Below are positions 47,771 to 58,248 of a stretch of DNA of 64,000 bases, piece after piece; position 1 is the first letter of the stretch, and every line of letters starts with the position of its first letter. A program made the translations under genes and the position numbers. The stretch covers positions 868,001 to 932,000 of the forward strand of contig NZ_CP060096.1 of the NCBI RefSeq assembly GCF_017357865.1, in the 5' to 3' direction. Below the pieces are notes generated by a model. It saw nothing but the letters and a program-made list of their open reading frames with translations, did no database searches and had not been told where the DNA came from. Source of the stretch: Aceticella autotrophica (lineage in GTDB: Bacteria; Bacillota; Thermoanaerobacteria; Thermoanaerobacterales; Thermoanaerobacteraceae).

Positions 47771-49141
47771 TTGTTTAGAGCTTTTATGATTGCAGGTACA
47801 CATTCGGGAGCAGGTAAAACCACAATAAGCCTTGGGCTTATGGGATATCTTTCAAAAAAATACAAGGTAGCTCCTTTTAAGATAGGACCGGATTATATAG
47901 ACAGCACGTATCACAGATATGTTACTGGGAATTATTCCGGCAACCTTGATTTGTATATGCTCGGTGAAAAAAATTTAAAATCTCTTTTTGCTCATGATTC
48001 CAAGGAAGCAGATATTTCTATTATTGAGGGAGTAATGGGCTTGTATGATGGAATGGGTACAACATCGAAGGGAAGCAGTGCAGATGTTGCAAAAATCCTG
48101 AAAATACCGGTAATACTTGTAGTTGATGGTTCGTCTATAGCTGCAAGCATATCAGCAATAGTGCTTGGATATATGAAATATGATAGAGATGTAAATATCA
48201 TTGGGGTTATTTTAAATAAAATCAGGACACAAGGGCATTTTGAACTTTTAAGGGAATGTATTGAACGTGACCTTGGAATTAAAGTGTTTGGATATCTGCC
48301 AAGGGATATTGTACTTGATTTGCCTTCAAGACATCTTGGGCTTGTTCCTACATATGAGATGACAGGGCTCCAAGAGAAATTTGAAAGATTGTATCAATAT
48401 ATAGAGGAATATATTGATATTGATATGATACTTAAGGAGGTCGGACAGAGGGATATGGACTTGCCCGATAGGACAAGGTACCTGTCCCCCTGTCCGGCAA
48501 AAATTGCGTATGCATGTGATGAAGCATTCAATTTTTATTATATGGACGGGCTTAAGCTTTTTGAAGAATATGGTGCTGAGCTTATTCCATTTAGTCCGAT
48601 ACATGACAAAAATCTTCCGGAGGGGATTTCAGGTATATATATCGGCGGAGGATTTCCAGAAATGTTTGCAGAGGAGTTAAGCCAAAATATTGATATGATG
48701 GATTCGATTAAAAATGCCATTGATGATGGTATGCCGGTATATGCTGAATGCGGAGGCTTAATGTATCTTACAAATAGTATAAAAGACCTTGATGGTAATG
48801 TATTTCCAATGGTGGGAATATATGATGCAGATATAATGATGACAAAAGGACTTAAGCATTTTGGATATGTAGAAGCTGAGGTTATAATGGATAATGTATT
48901 GTTTAACAAAGGCAGTATTGTTAGAGGACATGAATTTCATCATTCGGAATTAAAAGGAAAATTGCGGAATGTTTCATATGTGGTTCATAAACCTGATAAA
49001 AATGACAAATGGAGTTGTGGATATGTTTATAAAAATTGTCTTGCGACATATGTCCATATAAATCTATATGCATATCCGGATGCGGTCAAAGGATTTGTTA
49101 ATAAATGCTTTGAGTTTGAAGCAAGGGGGAAGTTAAAATGA
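47771..49141 (+). CDS. cbiA: cobyrinate a,c-diamide synthase
   Basis: Amidates carboxylates a and c of cobyrinate using glutamine and ATP. About 457 residues. Dethiobiotin synthetase-like half with Walker [11 protein letters not shown] and [10 protein letters not shown], and glutamine amidotransferase half with AECGGLMYL (Cys) and GHEFHHSEL (His). The frame opens at ATG 47675, but that lies in the riboswitch expression platform; TTG 47771, after GGGAAGGAG, gives [16 protein letters not shown] 47786 is another option. First gene of the cobalamin operon. Confidence 0.92.
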   Translation: MFRAFMIAGTHSGAGKTTISLGLMGYLSKKYKVAPFKIGPDYIDSTYHRYVTGNYSGNLDLYMLGEKNLKSLFAHDSKEADISIIEGVMGLYDGMGTTSKGSSADVAKILKIPVILVVDGSSIAASISAIVLGYMKYDRDVNIIGVILNKIRTQGHFELLRECIERDLGIKVFGYLPRDIVLDLPSRHLGLVPTYEMTGLQEKFERLYQYIEEYIDIDMILKEVGQRDMDLPDRTRYLSPCPAKIAYACDEAFNFYYMDGLKLFEEYGAELIPFSPIHDKNLPEGISGIYIGGGFPEMFAEELSQNIDMMDSIKNAIDDGMPVYAECGGLMYLTNSIKDLDGNVFPMVGIYDADIMMTKGLKHFGYVEAEVIMDNVLFNKGSIVRGHEFHHSELKGKLRNVSYVVHKPDKNDKWSCGYVYKNCLATYVHINLYAYPDAVKGFVNKCFEFEARGKLK

Positions 49142-50658
49142 CGCTAAAGATTATGGTACAGGGTACTGCATCATCTGTTGGGAAAAGTCTATTGGTTACA
49201 GCACTATGCCGCATATTTAAACAGGACGGATATTCAGTTGCACCATTTAAATCTCAAAATATGGCTTTAAATTCCTTTATTACAGAAGAAGGTTTAGAGA
49301 TGGGAAGAGCTCAGGTGGCACAGGCGGAGGCAGCAGGATTAAAACCGATGGTTCTTATGAACCCTGTATTACTCAAACCGAGTTCAGATAAAAATTGTCA
49401 GGTAATATTAAGAGGTAAGGTTCACAGTAATATGTCGGCACAGGAATATCAGAATTTCAAGCCGGAACTTCTTAATATGATAAAAGAGGATTTTAAAGAA
49501 CTGAGTAAGAACCATGATATTATTGTTATAGAAGGTGCAGGGAGTCCTGCGGAAATAAATCTGCGGGAAAGAGATGTTGTAAATATGGGGATGGCTGAGA
49601 TTGTCAATGCACCGGTTATTCTTGTAGGAGATATAGATAGAGGAGGGGTTTTTGCATCTATTGCAGGTACACTTCTTTTGTTAAAGGAAGATGAAAAAAA
49701 ACGTATTGAAGGGATAATAATCAATAAGTTCAGAGGAGATATTGAGATTTTAAAACCGGGTATTGTTATGCTTGAAGATATAATACACAAAAAGGTGCTG
49801 GGAGTTATTCCATATACTGATATAAGAATTGATGAAGAGGATGGAGCAACTGAAAGATTTTATAAAAATGCTAATAATGGTTCTATTGATATAGCGGTTG
49901 TAAATCTTCCACATATATCTAATTTTACTGATTTTGACCCGTTTGAAAGAATTCCTGATGTGAAATTAAGGTATATAAATAAAGGCGATAGTATAGGGGA
50001 ATGTGATGTCTTGATAATTCCGGGCACAAAAAATACCATTGGGGATTTAAAAGCTTTAAAGCAGTATGGGCTTTTTGATGAAATACAGGCATTAAGAAAG
50101 AAGGGCACATTTATTATAGGTATATGTGGCGGCTATCAGATGCTTGGCAAGACTATACTTGACCCATATATGATTGAGAGTTCTGTAAAAGAAACAGAAG
50201 GATTAGGATTACTTGACATTAAAACAGTTATAGAAAAAGAAAAAATGACGACACGCCTTAGAGCTAAAATAAAGGGTAATCTGCCGAAAATCATGAAACC
50301 TTTTGAAGGACTTGATATTAGCGGATATGAAATTCACATGGGGGAAACGTCTATTCTAAGTGATAAGCCTTTCTGTACAATATATGAGAGAAATGGTGTA
50401 AAACTGGAAATAGAAGATGGGTGTGAAAGTAATGACGGCAGGATATTTGGAACATATATTCATGGGATTTTTGAAAATAATAATTTTACTAAAGCATTTA
50501 TAAATATGGTCAGAAAAGAGAAAGGGCTTTCAGCAATAGATGAAATTTTGGATTACAAGGCATATAAGGAAAGAGAGTATGACGCTCTTGCTGATATAGT
50601 AAGGGAAAATACAGATATCAAAAAGATATATGAAATAATGAAAGGATATCAGGACTGA
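49138..50658 (+). CDS. cobQ: cobyric acid synthase
   Basis: Amidates carboxylates b, d, e and g of adenosylcobyrinate diamide. 506 residues: P-loop-like [38 protein letters not shown], then the amidotransferase domain with [10 protein letters not shown] (Cys) and YIHGIFEN (His). Also called CbiP. ATGA overlap with cbiA. Confidence 0.95.
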   Translation: MTLKIMVQGTASSVGKSLLVTALCRIFKQDGYSVAPFKSQNMALNSFITEEGLEMGRAQVAQAEAAGLKPMVLMNPVLLKPSSDKNCQVILRGKVHSNMSAQEYQNFKPELLNMIKEDFKELSKNHDIIVIEGAGSPAEINLRERDVVNMGMAEIVNAPVILVGDIDRGGVFASIAGTLLLLKEDEKKRIEGIIINKFRGDIEILKPGIVMLEDIIHKKVLGVIPYTDIRIDEEDGATERFYKNANNGSIDIAVVNLPHISNFTDFDPFERIPDVKLRYINKGDSIGECDVLIIPGTKNTIGDLKALKQYGLFDEIQALRKKGTFIIGICGGYQMLGKTILDPYMIESSVKETEGLGLLDIKTVIEKEKMTTRLRAKIKGNLPKIMKPFEGLDISGYEIHMGETSILSDKPFCTIYERNGVKLEIEDGCESNDGRIFGTYIHGIFENNNFTKAFINMVRKEKGLSAIDEILDYKAYKEREYDALADIVRENTDIKKIYEIMKGYQD

Positions 50659-51617
50659 TGGAGGTAATAGCGGCATATATACTTGACGTATTAATTGGGG
50701 ATCCGCAGGGATATCCACATCCTGTAAGGATTATTGGTAAACTGATTACATTCCTTTATAACAGGTTGCAGAAATTTGCTGTTGATAGTAAAAAAGAGAA
50801 GATTGCAGGAATTTTTCTATGTGGATTTACCGTATGTATTTCATTTTTTACGGTTTTATTGGCTTTATATACGGCTGGATTAATAAATCCTATTTTGCGT
50901 ATAGTTTTAAGTATAATATTGATATATACATGTTTTGCAACAAAGGACCTTCAGAGGGCGGGACTTGAGGTTTATAAGGAGCTTAAAACCGGAAATCTCG
51001 ATAATGCAAGGAAAAAGCTTTCATTTATTGTAAGCCGTAATACAGAAAACCTCGATGTAGAAGGTGTTTCAAGAGGTGCTGTTGAAACTGTTGCTGAAAG
51101 TATTTCTGATGGAATAATTGCACCGATGTTTTATGCATTTATTGGCGGCGCACCTTTAGTTATAGCATATAAAGCAGCAAGTACCTTAGATTCAATGGTG
51201 GGATACAAAGAAGAAAAATATGCGAATATAGGATATGCATCAGCAAAACTTGATGATATACTAAATTTTATTCCTGCCAGAATAACAGGAATTTTGATTG
51301 TTATTGCTGCTTTTCTAACAGGATACGACTTTAAAGAAAGTTTCAGAATATTAATGAGAGACAGGCTAAAACATGAAAGCCCTAACAGTGCCCATGGAGA
51401 AGCGGCGGTAGCCGGAGCTTTGAACATCAAACTTGGAGGACTTAATTATTACTTTGGAAAACCTAAAATCAAACCGACAATAGGTGATGGCAAGTATAAG
51501 ATAACGCCGGAACATATCATGGGCAGCTTAAAGCTTATGTATGTATCATCAATTTTAGGACTTGTTGTATTTTTTATAGTTAAACAAATGATTTTTCGAG
51601 GAGGTATATTAAGATGA
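50658..51617 (+). CDS. cbiB: adenosylcobinamide-phosphate synthase
   Basis: Membrane protein that joins aminopropanol phosphate to adenosylcobyric acid. 319 residues with about five hydrophobic segments. Marks: LIGDPQGYPHPVRIIGK at the start, SRNTENLDVEGVSRGAVETVAESISDG-type segment, LDSMVGYKEEKY, and ESPNSAHGEAAVAGAL. Start overlaps the cobQ stop (TGATGG). Confidence 0.95.
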   Translation: MEVIAAYILDVLIGDPQGYPHPVRIIGKLITFLYNRLQKFAVDSKKEKIAGIFLCGFTVCISFFTVLLALYTAGLINPILRIVLSIILIYTCFATKDLQRAGLEVYKELKTGNLDNARKKLSFIVSRNTENLDVEGVSRGAVETVAESISDGIIAPMFYAFIGGAPLVIAYKAASTLDSMVGYKEEKYANIGYASAKLDDILNFIPARITGILIVIAAFLTGYDFKESFRILMRDRLKHESPNSAHGEAAVAGALNIKLGGLNYYFGKPKIKPTIGDGKYKITPEHIMGSLKLMYVSSILGLVVFFIVKQMIFRGGILR

Positions 51618-52108
51618 ATAGAGATAATAAGGTATCATTTAAAGATATAAAGACCTTAACACTTCTTGCGATGCTTATAGCATTAAGTGCTGTCGGAGCA
51701 CTTATTAAGATATATAATACCGTTGCCTTTGATTCACTGCCCGGATATTTTGCTGCATTATATCTTGGGGGATGGTATGGGGCATTGGTAATCTCCCTTG
51801 GACATATGCTTACAGCTGTAACATCCGGATTTCCTCTTGGATTGCCGATACATCTTTTGATTGCTGTAGAGATGGCGGTTTGTGCATGGCTGTTTAAATT
51901 TTTCTACAAAAAATTTAATAAATATATTGCGGTGCTTGTCGGAACAATTTTAAACGGACCTATTTCGATACTAACCATGGTTCCTATTTTTGGATGGGGA
52001 TTTTTTGCAGGATGGGTATTGCCTCTTACAATTGCTTCATTCGTAAATATATTTTTGGCAGCATTGCTTTATGAAGTAATTGGTTCAAGGTTCTATAAAT
52101 CGAGGTAA
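51614..52108 (+). CDS. cblT: alpha-ribazole ECF transporter S component
   Basis: 164 residues, five to six membrane helices. Reads as an ECF S-component (LTLLAMLIALSAVGALIKI, ALYLGGWYGALVISLGHMLTAVTSG, NGPISILTMVP). Next to the kinase gene cblS this is the pattern of CblT, which brings in alpha-ribazole. It would need the shared EcfAAT module encoded elsewhere. Overlaps the cbiB end by 4 bases, with GAGGAGG before ATG. Confidence 0.78.
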   Translation: MNRDNKVSFKDIKTLTLLAMLIALSAVGALIKIYNTVAFDSLPGYFAALYLGGWYGALVISLGHMLTAVTSGFPLGLPIHLLIAVEMAVCAWLFKFFYKKFNKYIAVLVGTILNGPISILTMVPIFGWGFFAGWVLPLTIASFVNIFLAALLYEVIGSRFYKSR

Positions 52109-52113
52109 TAAAG

Positions 52114-52848
52114 ATGATCGAAAGATATAGAGATGTCATTATAATATATGAAGATAAAAATGCCTATGTCGTATCCTGTGACAGTACCGGTTCAATCGGT
52201 AATAAACCTAATGATAGAATAAAGGTTGATGAAGAAATAGTCGGCAGGTCATCAGTAAGGGTTGCATTATCTGAAGCTCTTTCCGTTGGAGCGAAACCTG
52301 TAATTATTTCAGATACCCTTTCAAATGAAATGAGTCCTACAGGTGAAAAAATTATAAAGGGTATAAAGGATGAACTTGATGAAAATGGGTTTTTTAATGT
52401 TTTGCTTACCGGAAGCACAGAGGAAAATTTTGAAACATCAATGACGGCTGTTGGTATTACAGTAGTGGCAAAAGCGAAGAAGGAAGATTTGAAGATAAAA
52501 AAAGTCTTAAGTGGCATGGATATTGCTTTGATGGGCTATCCACATGTAGGTTTGGAGGTTCTTACATCAGATGATGTACTTACACTTAAAGATTATATGA
52601 GTATATGTGACTGCTGTGAGATTGTTGAAGCAGTACCTGTTGGTTCAAAAGGAATCAATTATGAATTAAAAGTTCTTGAAGAAATTACAGGGCTAAAAGT
52701 CAAAAATCAGTATCAAGAAAGCCTCGATGTATATAAATCAGGCGGGCCATCAACATGTTGTATTGTTGTATATAAAAAGATAAATACCCATGATATTGCA
52801 AATTTACTTTATAATAAGCCATTTACATATATTGGGTTTTTCGAGTAA
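52114..52848 (+). CDS. cblS: alpha-ribazole kinase
   Basis: Phosphorylates alpha-ribazole to alpha-ribazole phosphate, the CobS substrate after CobT in other bacteria. 244 residues of the PurM/ThiL (AIR synthase) superfamily: CDSTGSIGNKPNDRIKVDEEIVG in two parts, VGRSSVRVALSEALSVGAKP, LLTGSTEENFET, and GMDIALMGYPHVGLE. It follows the S-component gene by five bases. The assignment rests on fold and neighbour. Confidence 0.8.
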   Translation: MIERYRDVIIIYEDKNAYVVSCDSTGSIGNKPNDRIKVDEEIVGRSSVRVALSEALSVGAKPVIISDTLSNEMSPTGEKIIKGIKDELDENGFFNVLLTGSTEENFETSMTAVGITVVAKAKKEDLKIKKVLSGMDIALMGYPHVGLEVLTSDDVLTLKDYMSICDCCEIVEAVPVGSKGINYELKVLEEITGLKVKNQYQESLDVYKSGGPSTCCIVVYKKINTHDIANLLYNKPFTYIGFFE

Positions 52849-52892
52849 GGTTATTTTAAGGTAATTTTGTTTATCCCTTAGTAGCGGAAGGA

Positions 52893-53957
52893 ATGAAAAT
52901 TAAAATGAAGATGTATGAGCACGGCGGAAATGTTTATGACTATAATATTGAGATGATTGATTTCAGCTCAAATATAAATCCCCTTGGAGTACCACCATGT
53001 GTGAAAAAAGTAATAGAAGATGTGGTTTTGACAAAATATCCTGATATAAAATATAGGGAATTAAAAACATCTATATCAGAGTATATAGCTTATCCTCTCA
53101 AAAATATAATTGTCGGTAATGGTGCTGCCGAATTAATTCATCTTTTTGTACGTGCCAAACATATCAAAAAGCCTTTAATTCCATCCCCTGCTTTTGCAGA
53201 ATATGAAAGGGCGGTAAAGCTGGAAGGCGGTGCACCTATATATTACAGAATTAAAGAGGAAGAAGGTTTTAAATTAAATGTTTCAGAAATGGCAGAGATG
53301 ATTAATGAGGCAGATTCAGTAATTTTAGGGAATCCCAATAACCCAACTGGACAGCCCATAAATCATGAAGAAATACGGTATCTTCTAAATAAAGCCTTAG
53401 AATTAAATATACCTGTCATGGTTGATGAGGCATTTATTGAATTTATCTATGACTACGAAAAATATGAAGTAATATCCTATGTAAAAGAATTTGATAATTT
53501 ATTTGTTGTAAGGGCAGCTACAAAATTTTTTGGAATGCCGGGTTTAAGGCTTGGGTATGGAGTAGGTTCTTCTCGAATGATATTGAAAATGGAGGACTAT
53601 AAAGAACCATGGACAGTAAATGCATTTGCAGATATGATTGGAAGGGAAATATTTAAAGATAAGGAATATATTAATGAAACGAGAAGGTATATAAATAATG
53701 AGATAAATTTTATGTTGAATGAATTAAAGAAAATAGATTATTTAAAAGTTTACGAAACAAATGTTAACTTTATATTATTGAAGCTTAAAAAGGGTAATGT
53801 TGATGTTTTAAAAGAAAGACTTATAAAGGAAGGTATATTAATAAGGGATGCATCAAATTTTAAATATCTTGACAAAAGGTATTTCAGGGTTGCTGTTAAG
53901 AAACATGAGGAGAATATGAAGTTAATTACCGCATTGGAGGATATGAAATGGGACTAA
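52893..53957 (+). CDS. cobD: L-threonine-O-3-phosphate decarboxylase
   Basis: PLP enzyme making (R)-1-amino-2-propanol phosphate for the nucleotide loop. 354 residues of the histidinol-phosphate aminotransferase fold: EHGGNVYDYN, DFSSNINPLGVP, NGAAELIHLF, LGNPNNPTGQP, VDEAFIEFI, PLP Lys in RAATKFFGMPGLRLGYGVG. ATG 52893 is almost on the GGAAGG site; 52905 or 52911 may be the real start. A 45-base gap after cblS shows no terminator. Confidence 0.92.
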   Translation: MKIKMKMYEHGGNVYDYNIEMIDFSSNINPLGVPPCVKKVIEDVVLTKYPDIKYRELKTSISEYIAYPLKNIIVGNGAAELIHLFVRAKHIKKPLIPSPAFAEYERAVKLEGGAPIYYRIKEEEGFKLNVSEMAEMINEADSVILGNPNNPTGQPINHEEIRYLLNKALELNIPVMVDEAFIEFIYDYEKYEVISYVKEFDNLFVVRAATKFFGMPGLRLGYGVGSSRMILKMEDYKEPWTVNAFADMIGREIFKDKEYINETRRYINNEINFMLNELKKIDYLKVYETNVNFILLKLKKGNVDVLKERLIKEGILIRDASNFKYLDKRYFRVAVKKHEENMKLITALEDMKWD

Positions 53958-54505
53958 TAATGGTGACAGGTGGCGCAAGTTCAGGTAAAAGTGAATTTGC
54001 TGAGAAGATGGCATTAGAATATGGAGGAGGAAGTGTTCTTTATATTGCAACATCAATTCCGATTGATGATGAAATGAAGGAAAGGATAAGAAGGCATAGA
54101 GAAAGAAGATCCGAAAAATGGGGTATAATTGAGGCATTTAAGGGTCTTAAAAATATCATTATAAGCAGTGAGAAAAAAGTTATACTTCTTGATTGCCTAA
54201 CTGTTATGATTACGAATTTTATAATGGAAAAAGATTTGACAGGAGACAACTTACTTGTAGATGAAATTAATGATTTAGAAGGAAAAATATCAGATGAGGT
54301 GGATGGAATAATTGAAGGTGCATTGAAGCGTGTCGGAGATACTATAATTGTTACGAATGAAATAGGTATGGGGCTTGTTCCGGAATATAAACTTGGTAGA
54401 ATATTCAGGGATATTGCAGGTAGGATGAATATGAAAATAGCTGAAGCTGCTGAGGTCGTTTATTTAACTGTATCTGGAATACCTATAAAGATAAAAGGGT
54501 GTTAA
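53948..54505 (+). CDS. cobU: adenosylcobinamide kinase/guanylyltransferase
   Basis: 185 residues. P-loop VTGGASSGKSEFAEKMA, the active-site His region RIRRHRERRSEKW, LLDCLTVMITNFI, and VTNEIGMGLVPEYKLGR-type closing motif. Makes adenosylcobinamide-GDP. Overlaps cobD by 10 bases, with GGAGGATATGAA before ATG. Confidence 0.95.
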   Translation: MGLIMVTGGASSGKSEFAEKMALEYGGGSVLYIATSIPIDDEMKERIRRHRERRSEKWGIIEAFKGLKNIIISSEKKVILLDCLTVMITNFIMEKDLTGDNLLVDEINDLEGKISDEVDGIIEGALKRVGDTIIVTNEIGMGLVPEYKLGRIFRDIAGRMNMKIAEAAEVVYLTVSGIPIKIKGC

Positions 54506-54506
54506 T

Positions 54507-55259
54507 ATGAAAGAAATAAAAAGGTTGATAATAGCCCTTCAATTTATGACAAGGATTCCGATACCGATAAGAATTGATTTGAAAGATGATGATTTTCTGA
54601 AGAGTACGGCATATTTTCCAATAGTTGGATTTGTTGTAGGTATACTATCTTTATTAATTTATCTATTGCTTAAGAGTGTTTTTCCGCGGGAAATTGTTAT
54701 GACAGTCATTATTGCTTTTTCCTATGTTTTAATAGGAGCATTTCATATAGATGGTTTAGCAGATACATTTGACGGGCTTTTCAGCAACAAGAATAAAGAA
54801 GGAATGCTTGAGGTAATGCGGGATTCACGGCTTGGGACAAATGGAGTACTTGCGATATTATTTATGATAATTTTGAGGATATCGTTTTTAACCAACATAG
54901 ATGACAGTTATATTATGGCTGTGCTTATTATCACACCAATGATTGGCAGATTATCACAGGTTTTGGCAATTATGATAAGCAAATCCGCAAGAGAAGGTAA
55001 AGGGCTTGGAGGTCTTCTTATAGGCAAGATTGGATATAGGGAATTTATGATTTCTGCTGTTATTACTTTGATTATAGGTTATTTCATATTTCCTATACAA
55101 TGGTTGATTGCTATTACAGCAGTTGTACTTATAATGGCATATCTTGAAACATATTATATTTCTGCAAGGATAGGAGGAATGACAGGGGATACCCTTGGAG
55201 CTATAAATGAACTTGCAGAACTTACAACCTTAGCAATGGTTTATATTATCTTAAGGTGA
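54507..55259 (+). CDS. cobS: adenosylcobinamide-GDP ribazoletransferase
   Basis: Final joining of lower ligand nucleotide to AdoCbi-GDP, in the membrane. 250 residues, about six helices. Motifs: QFMTRIPIPIRID near the start, GAFHIDGLADTFDGLFS (Asp-rich metal site) and RDSRLGTNGVLAI. Starts one base after the cobU stop. Confidence 0.95.
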   Translation: MKEIKRLIIALQFMTRIPIPIRIDLKDDDFLKSTAYFPIVGFVVGILSLLIYLLLKSVFPREIVMTVIIAFSYVLIGAFHIDGLADTFDGLFSNKNKEGMLEVMRDSRLGTNGVLAILFMIILRISFLTNIDDSYIMAVLIITPMIGRLSQVLAIMISKSAREGKGLGGLLIGKIGYREFMISAVITLIIGYFIFPIQWLIAITAVVLIMAYLETYYISARIGGMTGDTLGAINELAELTTLAMVYIILR

Positions 55260-55278
55260 TTTAAAAAGGAGGTAAATT

Positions 55279-55896
55279 ATGTATATTAAAAACCCAAAAG
55301 AAATAGAAAAACGCAGTTTCGAAATAATAGGTGAAAATATTGATGAGAAAAGGTTTGATGAGAGGGAATTAAAGATTGTAAAAAGGGTAATACATACCAC
55401 AGCTGATTTTGAATTTGCTGACATATTAAAGATAAGCAAGGAGGCAATAGATACAGGAATAAAAGCCATTAAGGAAGGTTCAAATATCGTTACGGATACA
55501 AAAATGGCAATGGCAGGAATAAATAAAAAAACATTGAAAAGATTTGGCTGTGATATAAGCTGTTTTATAGATGCTCCTGAGGTATTATCCTTAGCAAAAG
55601 AAAAATCTATTACAAGGTCTATGGCGTCTATGATAATTGCTTCACAAGACAAAAAAAATAAGATATTTGTTATAGGAAATGCACCTACAGCCCTTTTTCA
55701 GCTGGCAGAACTTATAAAATCGGGCATTTTAAAACCTGACCTTATAATAGGTGTGCCGGTAGGGTTTGTTGGTGCGGCTGAATCCAAGGAGGAAGTAAAG
55801 GAACTGGGTATTCCATATATAATTACAGAGGGCAGGAAAGGTGGAAGCAACATAGCTGCTGCTATAATTAATGCACTTATGTATATGATAGAATGA
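55279..55896 (+). CDS. cbiC: cobalt-precorrin-8 methylmutase
   Basis: Moves the C-11 methyl group to C-12, giving cobyrinate. 205 residues: IEKRSFEIIGEN, catalytic His in VKRVIHTTADFEFAD, VTDTKMAMAGIN, GNAPTALFQL and GVPVGFVGAAESKE. AAGGAGG precedes ATG. Confidence 0.95.
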   Translation: MYIKNPKEIEKRSFEIIGENIDEKRFDERELKIVKRVIHTTADFEFADILKISKEAIDTGIKAIKEGSNIVTDTKMAMAGINKKTLKRFGCDISCFIDAPEVLSLAKEKSITRSMASMIIASQDKKNKIFVIGNAPTALFQLAELIKSGILKPDLIIGVPVGFVGAAESKEEVKELGIPYIITEGRKGGSNIAAAIINALMYMIE

Positions 55897-55940
55897 CTTT
55901 AGAAAGGAAATGAAAAATCTATATATAAGCTGGTGATGGT

Positions 55941-57041
55941 ATGAAAATCTATACAGTTAAAGAGGGGAAGAAACTAAGATTCGGTTATACAACAGGTTCA
56001 TGTGCTGCAGCTGCTTCAAAAGCGGCAACATACATGCTCTTTACAGGTGAAACAGTTGATAAAATTGAAATAGATACTCCTAAAGGCTGGCATCTTACAC
56101 TTGATATTTTGGATATAACCCGTTCTGATAATTGGGTGAAATGTGGTGTAAGAAAAGATGGAGGAGATGACCCTGATGTAACACATGGGCTTATTATTTA
56201 TTCTAAGGCTGAAATAAATGATGACGAAACCATAAAGATTTTTGCCGGTGAAGGTATAGGAACTGTTACAAAGCCGGGGCTTCTTGTAAAACCCGGAAAT
56301 CCTGCTATAAATCCTGTTCCAATGTCCATGATATTTAAAGAAGTAAGGGATGTACTTCCTGAAGGAAAAGGTGTTAATATAACCTTGAGTATACCTACTG
56401 GTGAGGAGGTTGCTAAAAAAACATTTAATCCGAGGCTCGGAATCATCGGAGGTCTTTCGATACTGGGCACATCAGGTATTGTTGAGCCTATGTCTGAAGA
56501 GGCATTGAAAACATCTCTTGAGATGGAGCTTTCCATACTTTCGGCTGAAGGGGAAAAAAAGGTTGTATTTGCTCCTGGAAATTATGGAAAAGATTACATG
56601 TTAAAACAAGCGATAGACCAGCACCTTGTTATATCTTACGGTAATTATCTTGGTTTCATGTTGGAAAAAGCGGTTCAGTATGAATTTAAAGATGTTGTTA
56701 TTGCAGGACACATTGGAAAGCTTATTAAAGTGGCAGCAGGTATCTTTAACACATACAGCCATTTAGCTGATGCAAGGGCAGAGATTATGGCAGCATATGC
56801 CGCACATTTTGGCGCAGGTAAACCTGTTGTTGATGAAATTTTAGATTCAAATACAACAGAAGAAGCACTTGACATTGTAGAAAAATCTGGAATTAATATG
56901 AAAGAATTTTGCAGTTTTATCGCTGATAAAGTCTATTTAAGATGTAAGCAGCATGTATATGATAAACTTAATATTGAGGTTCATCTTATTTCACTAAAGA
57001 GGGGACTTTTATCAAAGGTTGGTGATATAATAGAATGGTAA
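55941..57041 (+). CDS. cbiD: cobalt-precorrin-5B C1-methyltransferase
   Basis: 366 residues. LRFGYTTGSCAAAASKAA at the N-terminus, DGGDDPDVTHG, VTKPGLLVKPGNPAINPVP-type segment, GGLSILGTSGIVEPMSEEA, and FAPGNYGKDY. Marks the anaerobic (early cobalt insertion) pathway with cbiG. Confidence 0.95.
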   Translation: MKIYTVKEGKKLRFGYTTGSCAAAASKAATYMLFTGETVDKIEIDTPKGWHLTLDILDITRSDNWVKCGVRKDGGDDPDVTHGLIIYSKAEINDDETIKIFAGEGIGTVTKPGLLVKPGNPAINPVPMSMIFKEVRDVLPEGKGVNITLSIPTGEEVAKKTFNPRLGIIGGLSILGTSGIVEPMSEEALKTSLEMELSILSAEGEKKVVFAPGNYGKDYMLKQAIDQHLVISYGNYLGFMLEKAVQYEFKDVVIAGHIGKLIKVAAGIFNTYSHLADARAEIMAAYAAHFGAGKPVVDEILDSNTTEEALDIVEKSGINMKEFCSFIADKVYLRCKQHVYDKLNIEVHLISLKRGLLSKVGDIIEW

Positions 57042-57646
57042 CAGTTGTTGGAATAGGACCCGGCGATGAAAAATATATAACCCCGATTGCCTTAGAAAAA
57101 ATAAAATCTGCTGATGTGCTTGTAGGTGGAAACCGAAATCTTGAATTATTTAGTGATATGACGTGTGAAAAAATTATTATTAATGCAAATACAGATTATC
57201 AAGAGATATTTAAAAAGAAGGGGCATATTGTTTTTATTGCATCAGGGGACCCGTTATTATACGGAATAACAGATGTTATTTTAAGATATAAAGAAAAATC
57301 GGATATTGAAATTGTTCCCGGCATAAGCTCAATACAGTACATATTTTCAAAAATTAAAATTTCAATGAATGATATGGTAGTTGTAAGCTTACATGGAAGA
57401 GAGCAGGAGCTTATATCAAAGGTGAAAGAATATAAAAAAGTCGCAGTTTTAACCGATAAAAGGCATACGCCTCAGTATATTGCAAAATTGCTTATGGAGA
57501 ATGGGATTTATGGAAAAACAATATATATCGGTGAAAATCTTTCATATGAAAATGAAAAAATTAGCAAATACAAGGTTAGTGAACTATATAAATGTAAGGA
57601 TGAATTTGATATGAATGTTGTGGTGATAACATGTCAAGATGTATAA
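57035..57646 (+). CDS. cbiE: cobalt-precorrin-7 C5-methyltransferase
   Basis: 203 residues of the tetrapyrrole methylase family: VVGIGPGDEKYITPIALEKI, ASGDPLLYGI, VPGISSIQYIFSKI, VVSLHGREQ. Separate from CbiT, which it overlaps by 16 bases; in many species the two are fused as CobL. Confidence 0.92.
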   Translation: MVTVVGIGPGDEKYITPIALEKIKSADVLVGGNRNLELFSDMTCEKIIINANTDYQEIFKKKGHIVFIASGDPLLYGITDVILRYKEKSDIEIVPGISSIQYIFSKIKISMNDMVVVSLHGREQELISKVKEYKKVAVLTDKRHTPQYIAKLLMENGIYGKTIYIGENLSYENEKISKYKVSELYKCKDEFDMNVVVITCQDV

Positions 57647-58245
57647 TGCTTGGGATACCTGATGACGATTTCATAAGAGGAAATGTTCCAATGACAAAGG
57701 AGGAAATAAGGGTACTTTCCATTTCAAAATTAAGGCTTAATAAGGATAGTATTATATGGGACATAGGTGCAGGAACAGGTTCTGTTTCTGTAGAAGCATC
57801 ATTTGTTTCTACAGAGGGCAGTATTTATGCGGTTGAACAGAATCCGGAGGGTATAGAATTAATAAAAGCAAATATAGATAAATTTGGTTGTAAAAATATT
57901 AAAATAATTCATGGGAAAGCTCCTGTTATTCTCAAGGACCTTCCTGATCCTGATAGGATATTTGTTGGAGGTTCCGGTGATGCAACGGAGGAAATACTTG
58001 ATGTTTCTTTAAAAAGAATGAAAATGGGTGGGGTAATTGTTGTAAACAGTATCACACTTGATACAGCATATATATCGGAAAAGATATTGAAAGACAGGGG
58101 TTTGGATGTTGAATCCATATGTGTTAATATTTCAGTATCAAAGAATGCAGGCAACAAAACAATGATGATAGCAAGGAATCCTGTTTTTATTATAACGGGG
58201 AGAAATTCAAAAGTTGATAATAATTTTAATAAAGTGGGGGAATAA
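57631..58245 (+). CDS. cbiT: cobalt-precorrin-6B C15-methyltransferase (decarboxylating)
   Basis: 204 residues, Rossmann-fold SAM enzyme: GIPDDDFIRGNVPMTKEEIR, SAM loop IWDIGAGTGSVSVEAS, YAVEQNPEGIELIKAN, and DPDRIFVGGSGD. ATG 57631 overlaps cbiE. Methylates C-15 and removes the C-12 acetate carboxylate. Confidence 0.93.
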   Translation: MSRCIMLGIPDDDFIRGNVPMTKEEIRVLSISKLRLNKDSIIWDIGAGTGSVSVEASFVSTEGSIYAVEQNPEGIELIKANIDKFGCKNIKIIHGKAPVILKDLPDPDRIFVGGSGDATEEILDVSLKRMKMGGVIVVNSITLDTAYISEKILKDRGLDVESICVNISVSKNAGNKTMMIARNPVFIITGRNSKVDNNFNKVGE

Positions 58246-58248
58246 ATT

